Origin: Neonectria sp. B-13
Taxonomy: Eukaryota > Ascomycota > Sordariomycetes > Hypocreales > Nectriaceae
Direction of reading: 5' to 3'
NCBI GenBank assembly: GCA_002682825.1
Contig: NOKP01000010.1
Location: 372,001 to 436,000 of the forward strand
Length of the DNA stretch: 64,000 nucleotides
Under the pieces are notes generated by a model. It had not been told where the DNA came from, made no database searches, and worked only from the letters and a program-made list of their open reading frames with translations. Numbering within the stretch: position 1 is the stretch's first letter; the number at the start of each line of letters is the position of its first letter. The position numbers and the translations under genes were made by a program. Below, piece after piece: positions 11,666 through 22,688 of this stretch.

Positions 11666-12418
11666 ATGGGACGGCTACGCCAAATATTCATGTATTTCTG
11701 GAACTTCCGCTACTTGTCCATGAAGTACCGATGGCCACTCATCAAGCTGAGGCGCCGGTTGCTGCCCACCGAGACTGGCCTTGGTCTCCGCGATGCGTTG
11801 CGCCATGCACGCTCCCTGAAGCACCCGCCACAACCGAATCCTTATTTCTTCGTCTTGAGCCTCCTCTGGCCGTTTCCAAGCTGGCACTTCCCAGCTGTGC
11901 TCCCGCTGCCGCCGCGGGACATCATGGCCGAGCCTTACCATGTCAGTTGCCAGGTCCGCGATCTGATGTATCTACGGTCCATGCCGCTCTGGCGGGCACG
12001 CGATACGCCTAGGCGGGCGTTTTATCGTCTCTATGAGGCTTTCTGCGCTGCCGACGGCCACATGATAACGTATGAGACGGAGTATTTCTGGGAGCATGCC
12101 TCGCCAAAGTGGGCCACAATCAACATCCCAGACCCCCAGTGCGAAGACCCGGAGCAATACGCTGTCATGACGTCCTTGGCCGAGGTCTTAGTAAAGTCAT
12201 TCATGTGGCGATTGGAAATTGGGCTGCGTCGGAACGGTGATATCGAAGGCCCCGACGGAGCTCCGCCGACTGTTCTCGAATTCTGCCCTTTGTGGACTGC
12301 CAAAGTGCCACCCTTAAAGGAGAAGCTCATCATTCACCCCGACGATGAGATGTACTTCGACAGTCCATTTCACGATCGCAACATCATTACAGCAACCGGC
12401 CACTTCTACACCGTATAA
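11666..12418 (+). CDS. Hypothetical protein, 250 residues
   Basis: A single open frame with coding-like composition. No domain recognised. The start chosen is MGRLRQIF at 11666, because the in-frame extension to an ATG at 11558 reads like leader sequence. Features: a basic, aromatic N-terminus (KYRWPLIKLRRRLL), a proline-rich hydrophobic patch (WPFPSWHFPAVLPLPP), then a mixed region with CEDPEQYAVMTSLAEVLV and GLRRNGDIEGPDGAPP that resembles uncharacterised proteins restricted to plant-associated Sordariomycetes. No signal peptide. It lies alone between the MFS gene and a long gap. Function unknown. Confidence 0.6.
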   Translation: MGRLRQIFMYFWNFRYLSMKYRWPLIKLRRRLLPTETGLGLRDALRHARSLKHPPQPNPYFFVLSLLWPFPSWHFPAVLPLPPRDIMAEPYHVSCQVRDLMYLRSMPLWRARDTPRRAFYRLYEAFCAADGHMITYETEYFWEHASPKWATINIPDPQCEDPEQYAVMTSLAEVLVKSFMWRLEIGLRRNGDIEGPDGAPPTVLEFCPLWTAKVPPLKEKLIIHPDDEMYFDSPFHDRNIITATGHFYTV

Positions 12419-13961
12419 CCAGCGGTTGTTATGGATTGAACCGACATGTAAGATCGTTAAGTATAGCTGCATTCAGAAAGAGGTCGCATCAGAATCGGTA
12501 CTTGCTATTTCTAATGGACTAACACACACTAGGATTGGTAGACAGCCTTTCTACAATACATATCGATTATTGGTACGTAAACATCAACACATGATAGCCT
12601 TTCCCTCGACAAATTGCCTCATAACAGAAGACCGTAGCCCTCCAAAATACCAAGTGTGTCTTCGTTAGTACCAAACCCACTCATTATCGAGGCCCTGATA
12701 TCTGTACCGGTTCCACTCTGGATCCCAAACCATTTCTGCGAGGCCCACTGCTCCGTTCGTCTCCGCGTAGTACTTCGCAACCTCCCTGAGGCCCCTTTCC
12801 GTGGGCTATAAATCAAACCCGTTGTAGTTGAGACTTCGGACGTAGGTCCAGAGAAATGATAGTCGTATTCAAAGTTAAGCGCCTGCCGGGAAGTCCATGT
12901 TCAATACGGGTCGAGTATGATCCTCCTTGGTTCTAGTTCTCAAATATCAGCCTTGAATTGACGACCCAACTGATTGCTGCGGTGAGATATAGCATCGGTT
13001 CGGTCAAGATTTCAAGTTTAAAATAGATGCGCGCGCTTCCAAACTTAACCTCATTGGGCCCAACTGTTCAATTAGCTGTGAAGTGCTGCGGCGGGTGATG
13101 GTAACCGCCGGCTGCGGGGCAGACCGCACCACCACCCCTATCGCCCTTGTGCCAACTTCTGTCAACTTTCGAGTCCGGCTCGCCCTGCAGAAATTCGCAT
13201 CACATCCGCCTTGTGAACCCGCAGTACCTTTGGTCTAGTGTATAGTAACACTGTGCTGTTGGTTACCGACGTAGTTACTTCATCTGGCAATGCCGGAGAC
13301 CCACGAACCCAATTCAAGACTGACATGTGACTGTGAACTAAAATCCATATATCCATGCGAGAAAGCTCTTGATGGGCAATAATGAGCCGACTAATATGGT
13401 AAGTTGATCCCCACTACAGAGGGGGAGCAGGGGGGACCTGAATCTTACGGAGAGGGCTAGAGTATGAACCGGTCTTGAATCCACTTGAAGACGCAAGAAA
13501 AGAGAAGGAGAAGAGGAAGTGTTGCTACTTTTAATCTCAATAGCAAGTGACCTCACACACTGATTTTATGTTTCCTCACCCAAGTCTAGGCCCCATTAGA
13601 GTTACAACAGATAGCTGCCCATGAAGCCACTGACCAATTTATGTTTGTAATTTTCGAAGAGTGGAGGAAGTGAGCTCGGGTCCTAAAAATGTGGTCAAGT
13701 GGAGTTATTGTATTGCACTAAATGGGGTTCAACATCAAGACCTGGAATGAAGACATATTAAGCAAAGATTTCAAAGAGAAAGTTCAATTGTCCACCGCAG
13801 ACTTTTCAGGCATAGGTCAGGCACATGGCAGAAGGTAAAATAAAGCTGCAAAGCATCTAAAAATAAAACCCAAACTAGGTGATGAGTTCTCGCCGTCAGA
13901 CTACTAGGAGTCATCGCACCATGGCCTTCTTTGGTGGACTACTGTCGTCGCCGTGGGAAAT
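12419..13961. other. Intergenic, no gene seen
   Basis: About 1.5 kb between convergent genes. Short open frames only (under 73 codons), none with domain-like sequence. Confidence 0.6.
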
Positions 13962-15227
13962 TCAATGGCCGACCATAGACCCAAACACTTCGTTAAACCT
14001 GTCTCCAACTGGCTTTGCAGCATCAATGATAGCTCGCATCTCCTTCTCCTCATGCTCGGTCAGAACAACATCGCAAGATCCCCAATTCTCTTCCAATCTG
14101 TGAATCTTAGTGGTTCCAGGAATTGCGATAAGACCTTGGGAGGCAACCCAAGCGAGCGCGATTTGGGCCGTGGTGCACCCCTTGCGCTTTGCCAATTTCT
14201 TGATTTCTTCCACAATTACTTTGTTCTTGTAGAAGTTTTCGCCCTGGAACTTGGGAACTACAAAAATATGCATTAGTTTACAGTTTGATTGTTCATAACC
14301 TAATGATAGGCAAAGATTGTGTGAGGTCTTACCAGTTCGGCGGAAGTCGTCTACCGCGAAATCATCGGGGGATTCGTAGTCAAAGCTGTCAACGAGCCAT
14401 CCGTGACCCAATGGGCTGAAAGCTACAAAAGCCACACCCAACTCCTTGGCTGTATCTATGAGACCGTTTGTCTCGTGCACTGTCTCAAAAGCCGAGTACT
14501 CTGCTTGGATAGCATCGATCTTGGCGACTGAAGGGGTCGTTAGTGCCGAAAATTCATCAAGGGTCGGAAAACATACTCGAGTTCGCCTTGCGCAAAGTTT
14601 CAGCAGAGCACTCAGAGAGACCGATGTACTTGATTTTGCCCTCCTTTCGGAGTTTGTCGAGGGTTCCGATGGATTCCTCCAAGGGGGTTTCTAAAACCTT
14701 TAGTAAGGAGCGTCAAAAGAGATGGTATGGCTCATACTAGGATCAATCCTATGAAGATAGTAGAGGTCTGGGGCGAAGCCTAATCTCTCAGTAGTTCCTT
14801 CAAGGTATTTTGTGATGTGAGATGCAGAGTTTGTGATGGTTCTGACACCTCCAAATATGTCGAATCCGCACTTAGAGGCAACTGGAAAGCACGCGGGTTA
14901 CTAGATGCCGCAAAGTATGCGATTGAAGCAGTGACTTACCGAAGACCTTTTCGCGAAGGTTGTGTTTCTGAATGAAGTCACCCAAAAGTTTTTCGTTCTC
15001 GCCGGCTGCGTAAGCGACCTACACCCAATTAACGTTCCGCTGGTTACTGGAAGTGTTTGAGTACTGACCGCAGTGTCCCAGAAAGTACACCCCAGGTCAA
15101 TTGCCTTCTGCAAAACGGGCTCGGCCTCCTCTCTGCTGAGTTTGGTTCCCATGGCATGGCTCAGACCCATAGCACCAAAGCCAGGGACGGGGACTTGAAT
15201 ATCGCCGAAAGGAAGTGTTTGAACCAT
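13962..15227 (-). CDS. Aldo/keto reductase, YakC-like (AKR13 type)
   Basis: Model: complement(join(13962..14257, 14333..14527, 14577..14690, 14738..14881, 14940..15018, 15069..15227)); five introns of 46-75 nt; 328 residues. A predicted cytosolic NADPH-dependent oxidoreductase of the aldo/keto reductase TIM-barrel fold. The N-terminus is [16 protein letters not shown]. The catalytic tetrad is intact: Asp51 (FWDTA), Tyr56 (VAY), Lys83 (ASKCGF) and His123 (YYLHRIDP). Later [13 protein letters not shown] and the C-terminal [16 protein letters not shown] cofactor-binding loop fit AKR13. An ATG 69 nt upstream is in frame but would add a non-homologous leader. The substrate cannot be told from sequence. 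It is divergent from the bZIP gene at 16033 across about 800 bp. Confidence 0.9.
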
Positions 15228-16032
15228 CTTGCTGATGATGAGATTCTGTGGTCTTGGGTTAGGATTGCCTCTGCTATGGAATGCTATGGACTTCATTCAA
15301 ACTACAGGGAGTACTGTTGGCCATTTATAATTAATCGGCAAAGTAGTTCTACGCATCTGCGTCTTGCTGACGTACAGCGTTTTCATCGTTTGGGCATTTG
15401 CATATGGGGCCGCGAAGTTAGCTGTTCGCCTCCACCATCGATACGTCGACTGGCATAAGGTTTGTGGCGGGCTTTACCAGAACCGGCTAGTTCCTGCAAA
15501 GGAGTGACAGTTGCATACGCACCTTACCTAGCTGAGTCGTCTAAGGCTCCGCCTTGCGGTTTGATCCACCATTAACTCCTTAACTCCGTGTTCTGCACGA
15601 CTAACTTCCTGCGTGGGCACCCTGGGCGCCATCTAGTACCTCAGGGACTTCTAACAGCAGGCAGATTATGGAGGAAAAAGAATATGGCCAGGGTGATCGA
15701 CGGTACTTCCTAGCACACCATGTGTCCGCACAAACTGAAGTATTGCCTATCTCATGTACTTCCATTTACTTGCATCCCTGTTAGTGACGCCACTGGCACC
15801 TCTGCGGATTTAATATAAGGAGATTTAATTTATCTGCTCTTACGACAGAGGTCTCCGAGGTACCAGATAGTGTTTGGGTTGATGTGGAACCAAGGACGTC
15901 ACTAGTACCTCTGCCCACTTGAGGAAATGCATCTGTCATCCACCGACATTTAATCTCGGACCTTCCTTATCATGTGTGTAAGCTAAACGTGGACTTGTTC
16001 TCGCCCCTATTCGCAAGTCGATCACTGCAGCA
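15228..16032. promoter_or_regulatory. Divergent promoter region, AKR / bZIP
   Basis: About 805 bp separates the minus-strand reductase start from the plus-strand bZIP start. No gene seen. Imperfect direct or inverted copies of a CACTAGTACCTCTGCC-like segment occur near 15632, 15789, 15856 and 15899, possible operator-like elements. Confidence 0.35.
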
Positions 16033-16984
16033 ATGATGAGTGATCCCGCTTGCTCTAGCAACGCACTTGCTCTGCGACCCGTGATCGTCGCTGGCAGAGA
16101 TGACTGGTCAGGTCTTGCCAATGCCCGTGAACGGAGGAAAATTCAAAACCGAATCAACCAACGAGCTCGCCGTAAGCCAATCATTCCGAGTCCTCAAAAT
16201 TGAACAGCCTATTAACATACCAGCTCCAGGCTCCCGCCAGCGGCAGCACGGTGAAGTGTCTCCGTGGGGCGGCTCTGATGCCGAATCCAATCCTGCCGGG
16301 CTCAATCCCACATCTGTTACAACGTTGATCAACACAGTGTTGAGGCAAGATATGGATCTCAAGACACTTGTGGATGCGATAAATATTTTTCGCCTGCAAT
16401 CGCAAGACAACCGGGCTATCATCCATGCCTTTGAGACAATCGCGTATCAAGGTACCATGGCCAGGGCGGCTAGGCCTGTGCCAACAATGTTGCCCAGCTT
16501 GGTCCAATTCAACATGACCCGTGCCTTGATGTCAAATGCGGAGGTTCTTGGACTAACGCCCACCCACATGCACGACGATGCTCTCTCGCTCTTCATTGTT
16601 GCAGGGCCTTGGCCAGTCGGTGTGAACCTGTCCATCGACACTCTTCCCCTTGGGCTTCGGCCAACTACTCTTCAATACAGTACGCAACACCATCCCTGGA
16701 TAGACCTTCTCCCGATACCTCGATTACGAGATAACCTACTTGAGCGAGACGTGGAATCATTCGATGAAGATGATCTCTGCTGTGCTTTCACAGGACGCGG
16801 TCACCAACAAGGCGCCGGGGTCATCGTATGGCGCGATCCTTGGGATTGCAGTGGCTGGGAGGTGACAGAAGAGTTTGTTCGATCTTGGGGGTGGGTTATT
16901 GCAGGTTGCTGGGATCTCTTTCGATCCACAAACAGATGGCGTGCTCAAAGAGGCGAGCGGCCGCTCTTTAAGACTTTCCCGTAA
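16033..16984 (+). CDS. bZIP transcription factor with DUF3425 domain
   Basis: Model: join(16033..16171, 16230..16984); 58-nt intron; 297 residues. A nuclear DNA-binding regulator by family. Exon 1 encodes SGLANARERRKIQNRINQRAR, a bZIP basic region with the invariant Asn-Arg spacing (NRINQRAR). The intron falls exactly inside this basic region. Two in-frame acceptors exist (after 16223 or after 16229); the second gives the more canonical RARRSRQRQ continuation. The C-terminal two thirds match DUF3425: NAEVLGLTPTHMHDDALSLF, the WPVGVNLSID run, the HHPWIDLLPIPRLRDNLL block and the GWVIAGCWDLFRSTNRWRAQRG end. No leucine heptad is obvious after the basic region, normal for this family. Retaining the intron stops translation at once. 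The divergent reductase is a possible target. Confidence 0.85.
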
Positions 16985-19171
16985 CAGATGGTCATACTAT
17001 CAAGTACGCTAAAGTTGGATTGTAAGACGTTGCGTCTCTTCACAGGTGGTTCAAGTAAAACCCAAAATTAATCAGTGTGCCAGAAATGCAATGTCCCCGG
17101 TATCCATCTTGGCCCATGTCCTTGTTTCTTTGCAAAGTTCAAGGCTCCGCCTGCAGAATTCTACATGTCTGTGCTCTAGGCAGAGCTGGGCGATGTCGCC
17201 GACGCCCGTTTTTCAAAACATGTGGGCTCACATACGAAGCAAACGGCTACATCAATCACGGGTGACGGGAGGAAATGAATGTATTGGGCTGTTAGTCTAC
17301 CGATTCACTCTCAATAAATCTATATGTACCCCAGCTTCTACTAGATCTTGACACCACCCTTCAAGATCTGTTTCAGGTGCTCGTAGGTTTCCTTTCCACA
17401 TCCATTATTGGCCCCTTAATCGTAGTTTTCTAAGATGGTTCCGTTCAAGTTAGGGTGTAACCAGTCCGCCCATCATGACGTATCCCAAGTAGCGAGCGTA
17501 TTCCGAATACCTCGCTTAGAAGGCAAAATGCTGGGCACCCACACAGAGGAGAAAGATAATGTACCAAGCTGAGCAGAGACTGGCGAATCAGGGAGTAGAA
17601 TAAATTTCCAGTAAGCTTAGATAAACGTGCTATAATTTCTACGGGCGGTGAAAAGCGCAGGATGACTTCCAGTGCGGTCAATGTGTCAGTGGGACGTTCA
17701 TGAATCCATGCAATCATCTACAACAGCCACGAATTTTGGGACAATTAATCAACCCTTCCCAGGGTCAAGGCAGAGATGTTTTGAAAGGTGCACAGGCTCA
17801 TGAGGAATCTGCAGAGAGGCGATCACGAAAGAGCAGATTGGTCGGCGCCGACATGCCACGGGTGTGCCGCGCCCCACGTTCCATCGCAATGGTGAAGGTT
17901 GAAGATGCTGAGTAGAGGTGAAAGTGACAGCAGTCTGTAGGACCCAAGTCTGCAATTTCGGTCTTGATCTTAACACACAACTCGACCATGGCCCTGAGAC
18001 CAGATTATGCATGGACGTCGACTGCAAACCCTGTCGAAGAGCGCCACAAACAAGGTGTGCAAAGCGAGAGGACAATGCCAACTAGGTACTAGGTCTAGAG
18101 CAGGCTACTAGAACGAGAGTACTTGAGAGGTTAATTAGAGAGGTTTTAACAGACTACAGGATTTGCTGGGTCGAATGACATTGGAAGGAGAGCGTTCGCG
18201 TCGTCGTGGCTTAGGATCTGCTAACATGTAGGATTTTTGCTGCAGCCACTGATTCGCGTACTACTTCGATGAAAGATTTTACAGCACAATTGACTTCATA
18301 TACAATAACTCGGAAAATGGCAGATTGACATTTACAAGGCTCTTTCGCTTTGATGATTGCTTTTGAGACTCCGAGCACCGCATGTTGCTTGGGAAAAAAA
18401 TTGGTACTTCTAGAGGGGGCGGTTTGTGTCAGCTCGAAGCTGTAATTTACCTGTTCAATGCGAGAATGACTCTATATGATTGCTGATGCGCTGCAGCGTC
18501 TTACACGACGGGCTGCCGTTAAAGGCGCGGAGTCTCGGCAGTCAACACCCTTATCTCAAACCAACTCAATTGAACAGGTTAAATGTTTTAAGTTTAGCGA
18601 CGAAGGCTATGTCTCGTATAAAACGAGGCTGCCTAAGACAGTTATGGCAGGCACGTCGTGGACACCAGGCAGGCTTGAGGCAGTGCGGTGATTTGGAATT
18701 TGACCAAGCGTGACTAGTCTAATGAGCGTTGCCCGGCTAAGGAGCGTTACTAGTCTAATTAATGACAGGTTAGTGGCGGAGCGCTCTTAGGGCGTTGATT
18801 AACAGTGGGCGACGTTTTACCCTGGTTCTTGGCAACTCATTAAACTCTAATCTTAATAGCAAATACCGACGCTAAGGGCAGTTAAAGGCATCAGGGGTTT
18901 GCACAAAGTCTGGGGGACGGGGCAGTCGTTCATTCTTTAGGGAGGAAATCAAGGCACAAGGCACCAGACAAGGCACAAAGTGATAGGGTTTCGCCAGCCC
19001 GAAGCGTGACGTACGTGCCCAAGTCTGCGCCCCGTGCGACTAGCCCTAAACTGTGGCTTTGGGAAAACTACATATATGAGTGAGACATACTACTGCACAA
19101 CCATCAGTCTTATTCTTCACCCATTGCTCATCAATCAGTCCTCTACAAGCCTGCACATCTCACAGCTCGCC
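16985..19171. other. Intergenic, 2.2 kb, degenerate sequence
   Basis: No gene seen. Two near-copies of ACTAGTCTAAT with flanking GAGCGTT occur at about 18713-18731 and 18741-18765, suggesting a small decayed repeat. A TATA-like ACATATATGAG near 19070 probably belongs to the carbonic anhydrase gene. Confidence 0.5.
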
Positions 19172-20035
19172 ATGAAGCTCATCGTTCCCGCCACTTTTCT
19201 TGCACTTGCCGCCGGTGTCTCAGCTTGTGCTAGTCATAATGCAGCACCGCTAGCCGTGAGGAAGCGCCAGGAGAGTCAACCTATGGCAGAATGGGCGTAC
19301 GAAGCCTCGTTCAACTGGGGACGACTCGACCCTAGTATGTGCACACACTCCTCGATATCCAACTCCTCATTGCTAACAAGTCCTTAAGAGTACGCCCTGT
19401 GCCAGACTGGCACCCAACAGTCACCTATCCCCCTCAGCCTCAGCAATGGGCTGTCACAGAATCACCTAATCGACTTCGACTATTCCCCCAGTGTGAACGG
19501 CACGTTCTTCAATTGGGGCTATGGCTTAGCATTTACTGTTTCTCACGAAGATGATGTTTGGACCAACAACCCTTCCATCACCTACGACAATGAAACGCTT
19601 TACCTCGCAGGATGGCACATCCACGCTCCGGCTGACCACTCGGTCGGCGGCGACCGATCTAAAGCCGAGATGCACTTCGTACACGTCGATGCCGAAGGCC
19701 ACGAAAAGGCCGTCCTTGCCTTCCGCCTGGATCCCGGCAACAGTGACAACGCCTTCCTCAGCCAGCTACCTGCCGCGATTGGATTCAACGAGACGGAGAA
19801 AACCGAAGTGGCGACGCTGGACCATAATCTCGCCTTGGCGAGTGTTTTGTATTTTAATGAGTTTTGGACTTACAAGGGCAGCTTGACAAGCCCGCCCTGC
19901 CACGAAGGCGTCCGCTGGTTTGTTGCCCGGCAGATCTTGTTTACTGGTGTCCAGCAGATGAGAGATATTTTGGGTGCCAGCACATACAGCGCTCGGGCTG
20001 AGCAGGAGGTCTGGCTGCATAGTATCAATGAGTAG
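19172..20035 (+). CDS. Secreted alpha-carbonic anhydrase
   Basis: Model: join(19172..19334, 19389..20035); 54-nt intron; 269 residues. It interconverts CO2 and bicarbonate and is predicted to be extracellular. The signal peptide is KLIVPATFLALAAGVSA, followed by a KR propeptide-type cleavage site. Alpha-CA landmarks: QSPIPLS, the zinc histidines His131 and His133 in GWHIHAPADH and His150 in AEMHFVH, and GSLTSPPCHEGVRWFV near the active-site rim. Cys residues in ALCQTG and PPCHEG fit the family disulphide. Length is typical. Spliced as proposed the junction reads RLDPKYALC, matching the family. It has no functional neighbours; a role in pH or CO2 sensing during growth on host tissue is inference. 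Confidence 0.93.
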
Positions 20036-20737
20036 ACGATGCCCCAATCCTGGCACATGTATGTCCTTGGTGGTACATATTTTCTTTTAAACTCCAGTTT
20101 CATTGATGGGCTGCAATGTTTTATAGAAACCGTGTCTCAAAATGGTGGATTGTACATACTACTGAGCAGTACTTATGGCTGTGAAACACGGACGAGACTG
20201 AGAGTTGTCGGGAGATGCTCTCGCCGAGGTTGCTAGAGGCTGAGATGATGCTGGGTTATTTTATTTTCAGCAGTTTAAAGATAATAGGCATCCGAGGCCT
20301 GTTAGGGTACGTTCTTCCTGATATAATTCGCAGAGAAGTTTATCCGTTATTGTTACTGGATTTGTTCACTTAAGTGCGTTGTGCACCACGTGGGTTATCC
20401 ATGAAAGTTATATCAAATGGGAACGCATGGTGTCGCATTGCTAGCTACGGCAAAATGGAATGCGCACTCCGCTAATGCGTAGTACAACTATGACTTATAT
20501 GTGACACATGGGGGCTAAGAGGCTAAGACTGATCGATGGATTCTCTTTGCGAAACGGCAGAAGTAGGCACGACTAGTGAAAGACTCATACGCTCAACATT
20601 GACCTTTCCACGTAAATGCAACCACACTGGGCAAACAACAGGGTGTACATACTTCAGTACTCGAGCTTCATCTGCCGACAATGTGAAATACTGGCTTCGG
20701 TGAAACGCGGATTGTATTCCCGTGGCAATTAGCGCTC

Positions 20738-20920
20738 GTGAATTGTGATAAGCGGCCACCGAAGCTGACGTGCCCGAACTGCAATCGGGGCATGACTCGC
20801 CAGCAGGTGAAGACGTTTCTGGGGTGGGAATCAAGTGAGGCGTTGGCAGACAAGTTGCAGAGAATCCAGGATGCACTCTCGGCGGAGCCTCTGGTTGAGA
20901 AGAACTTGAAGTCATTTTGA
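20738..20920 (+). pseudogene. Possible relic exon with CxxC motif
   Basis: This 60-codon stretch ends in TGA and has strongly G/C-ending codons, unlike the surrounding DNA. It reads LTCPNCNRGMTRQQVKTFLG and continues with a helical segment rich in Lys, Leu and Gln. No ATG or clear acceptor closes the 5' side; the frame stops 54 nt upstream of 20738. The opposite strand also has an open frame here (20523-21056) of low-complexity Ser/Pro sequence, which could instead be the coding one. Family not recognised. Confidence 0.25.
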
Positions 20921-21691
20921 TAATGGTCGCGTTTGGGTAGTAGGGAGTTGAGGAGATACTTTTGTCAACGAGTGTCGGTTCTTTTGCAACGCCACCGTAC
21001 TTCACATGGGAGTCATAAGAGGTGCCTCCAAGACTGGGTATTTTCTTAGTCTGCATGTGCCTCTAGAATAATCCAGCCAATGGACACTGATGGTGACCAC
21101 AACGTATGGAACCTGTGTTCCCGCTCTATTATTATTCAGTCATTCGTTCCGCTTTTCCCCCAGCTTTTAGGGTCCAAGCCAGGAGGGTGCAAGATGCACC
21201 GCAAACCAAAGATAATTGACAGTAATTCTAGTCGCACTCAGTAAGAAAATCATAATGAGATATGAATGTATTTTAGCAAGCTGCCTTCAAATCTTAGCTC
21301 AGTTTAAGGTCTGAGTGCTTAGCCCGTTCACGGACATGTCCGCTTATGCATGTCAGGTCGGCGAGCATTAACCGCAAGTAGACAGGGTAAGCAGAATACA
21401 ATACAGCCATAAGGCAGCTTAGCCGCGATTGCAATTTTGGTTGCTGACGACCCACACACAACTCCTGTTCGCTGTGTTTTACTGGCTTTCCGGTCGTCAA
21501 GGGATCCTCGCTCCATGGTCCCGGATCGTCACCGCTTACGGTCCCCGTTCAGAAACTGCGATGTCCCGCTCCAGGCTTACAGACGGGAAAGGGGGCTGTA
21601 GATGATGGCGATGCCTGCATCTTCACATCAGCCCGAGCTCCATAGCCCCAAGTGGCTTGCAGGCGGTTGTGGGCAAGCCGGTTCCTCTCTG

Positions 21692-21698
21692 TATAAAA
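21692..21698 (+). promoter_or_regulatory. TATA box of PAN/CBM-like secreted protein gene
   Basis: TATAAAA lies 109 bp upstream of the ATG at 21801 and is followed by a CT-rich leader, the usual layout of a highly expressed fungal secretory gene. Confidence 0.55.
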
Positions 21699-21800
21699 GT
21701 GCATTACGCCCGGCAGACCTGTTTGTTCAACTAAACCGCACTTACTATCTCAATAACTTGCTTCTTTCTCCAGTCTTCTCCAGTCAGATTAGTGGCCAAA

Positions 21801-22688
21801 ATGCACTCATATTCTCTCCTCGGTGTCTTCGCCATTTCAATACTTGGCCGTGCCCAAGCTGGCCTAATCATGAAGCGCGACCCAGCCTGTTCCATCCTCA
21901 ACGCGCACCCCAGCCGATTGACTTGCAGCACTCAGGGCTACATCGACGACGATTCCGGAAAGATCGGAGACGCTCACTATGAGGAAAAAGTGTGGAACTG
22001 CGCCGACTCGTGTGCCGAGAATGAGGCTTGTACCTTTTTCAACTATAGGCCCAACCACGGATACTGTCAGCTTTTCTCAGGAGACTTTACGTCTGTAGGT
22101 TTCCGCGAGGAGGAAAATACTGGCAGCTTCTTCTCAGAGCTCAAGTGTTATCAGTGCATCAACCGTATGTCATGATCCTGGCCCTTTTGAGCTACACACT
22201 GATCCGCTGTAGACAACACGTTGGTTTCCGAAAATTTTGAAGGTGATGACGACCTCAAGTCATGGGCGCTCATCCTGGACGTAGACCAGTGGAACGATTA
22301 TATTCTAGACACGTTTGCTCTCCCAGACGACTCCACAGTCCTGCGAGTCATAGAGAACACCGACCAGGATTCTGCGTGGGTCCAGTACCGGCCTGAACTT
22401 AACCTGAGGGCCGGAGCGTCTTACAGAATCACGTTCATCGCCAAGTCTAATAACAAAGACATTCAGCCGTTCGATAACATACGAGTCAAGCTCACCCACG
22501 ACGGCACCGACATCTACGTGGCCATCCCCGAGTATCCTGTCGCGTACGTAAATGGCTGGTGGCAGTTCTACAACAAATTCACAGTTCCAGAGGGTCAGGG
22601 AGGGTTATCGCGGTTTTACTTTGTCATTAATGCGAGTGGCTCGGGGATTACCTGGTACTTTGATGGAATCGGCGTCCAGAAGGAGTAG
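21801..22688 (+). CDS. Secreted protein: cysteine-rich apple/PAN-like plus CBM4_9-like domain
   Basis: Model: join(21801..22164, 22213..22688); 48-nt intron; 279 residues. The signal peptide is followed by a KR site. Residues about 28-120 hold cysteines spaced as in apple/PAN-type domains (NCADSCAENEACTFFNYRP, YCQLFSG, KCYQC). After the splice junction (INHNTLVSENFEG) the rest is a beta-rich module with jelly-roll features of CBM4_9 or galactose-binding folds: SWALILDVDQWNDY, WVQYRPELNLRAGASYRITF, WWQFYNKFTVPEG and the terminal WYFDGIGVQ. The intron coincides with the domain boundary, suggesting exon shuffling. No catalytic domain, so binding to cell-wall polysaccharide or glycoprotein is the most that can be inferred. 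A TATA box supports the start. Confidence 0.8.

Larger units (their letters stand above)
20036..21800. other. Intergenic with a possible relic exon
   Basis: No complete gene. A coding-like segment at 20738-20920 is listed separately. The rest contains AT-rich linker sequence and, at the end, the TATA box and CT-rich leader of the next gene. Confidence 0.5.
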
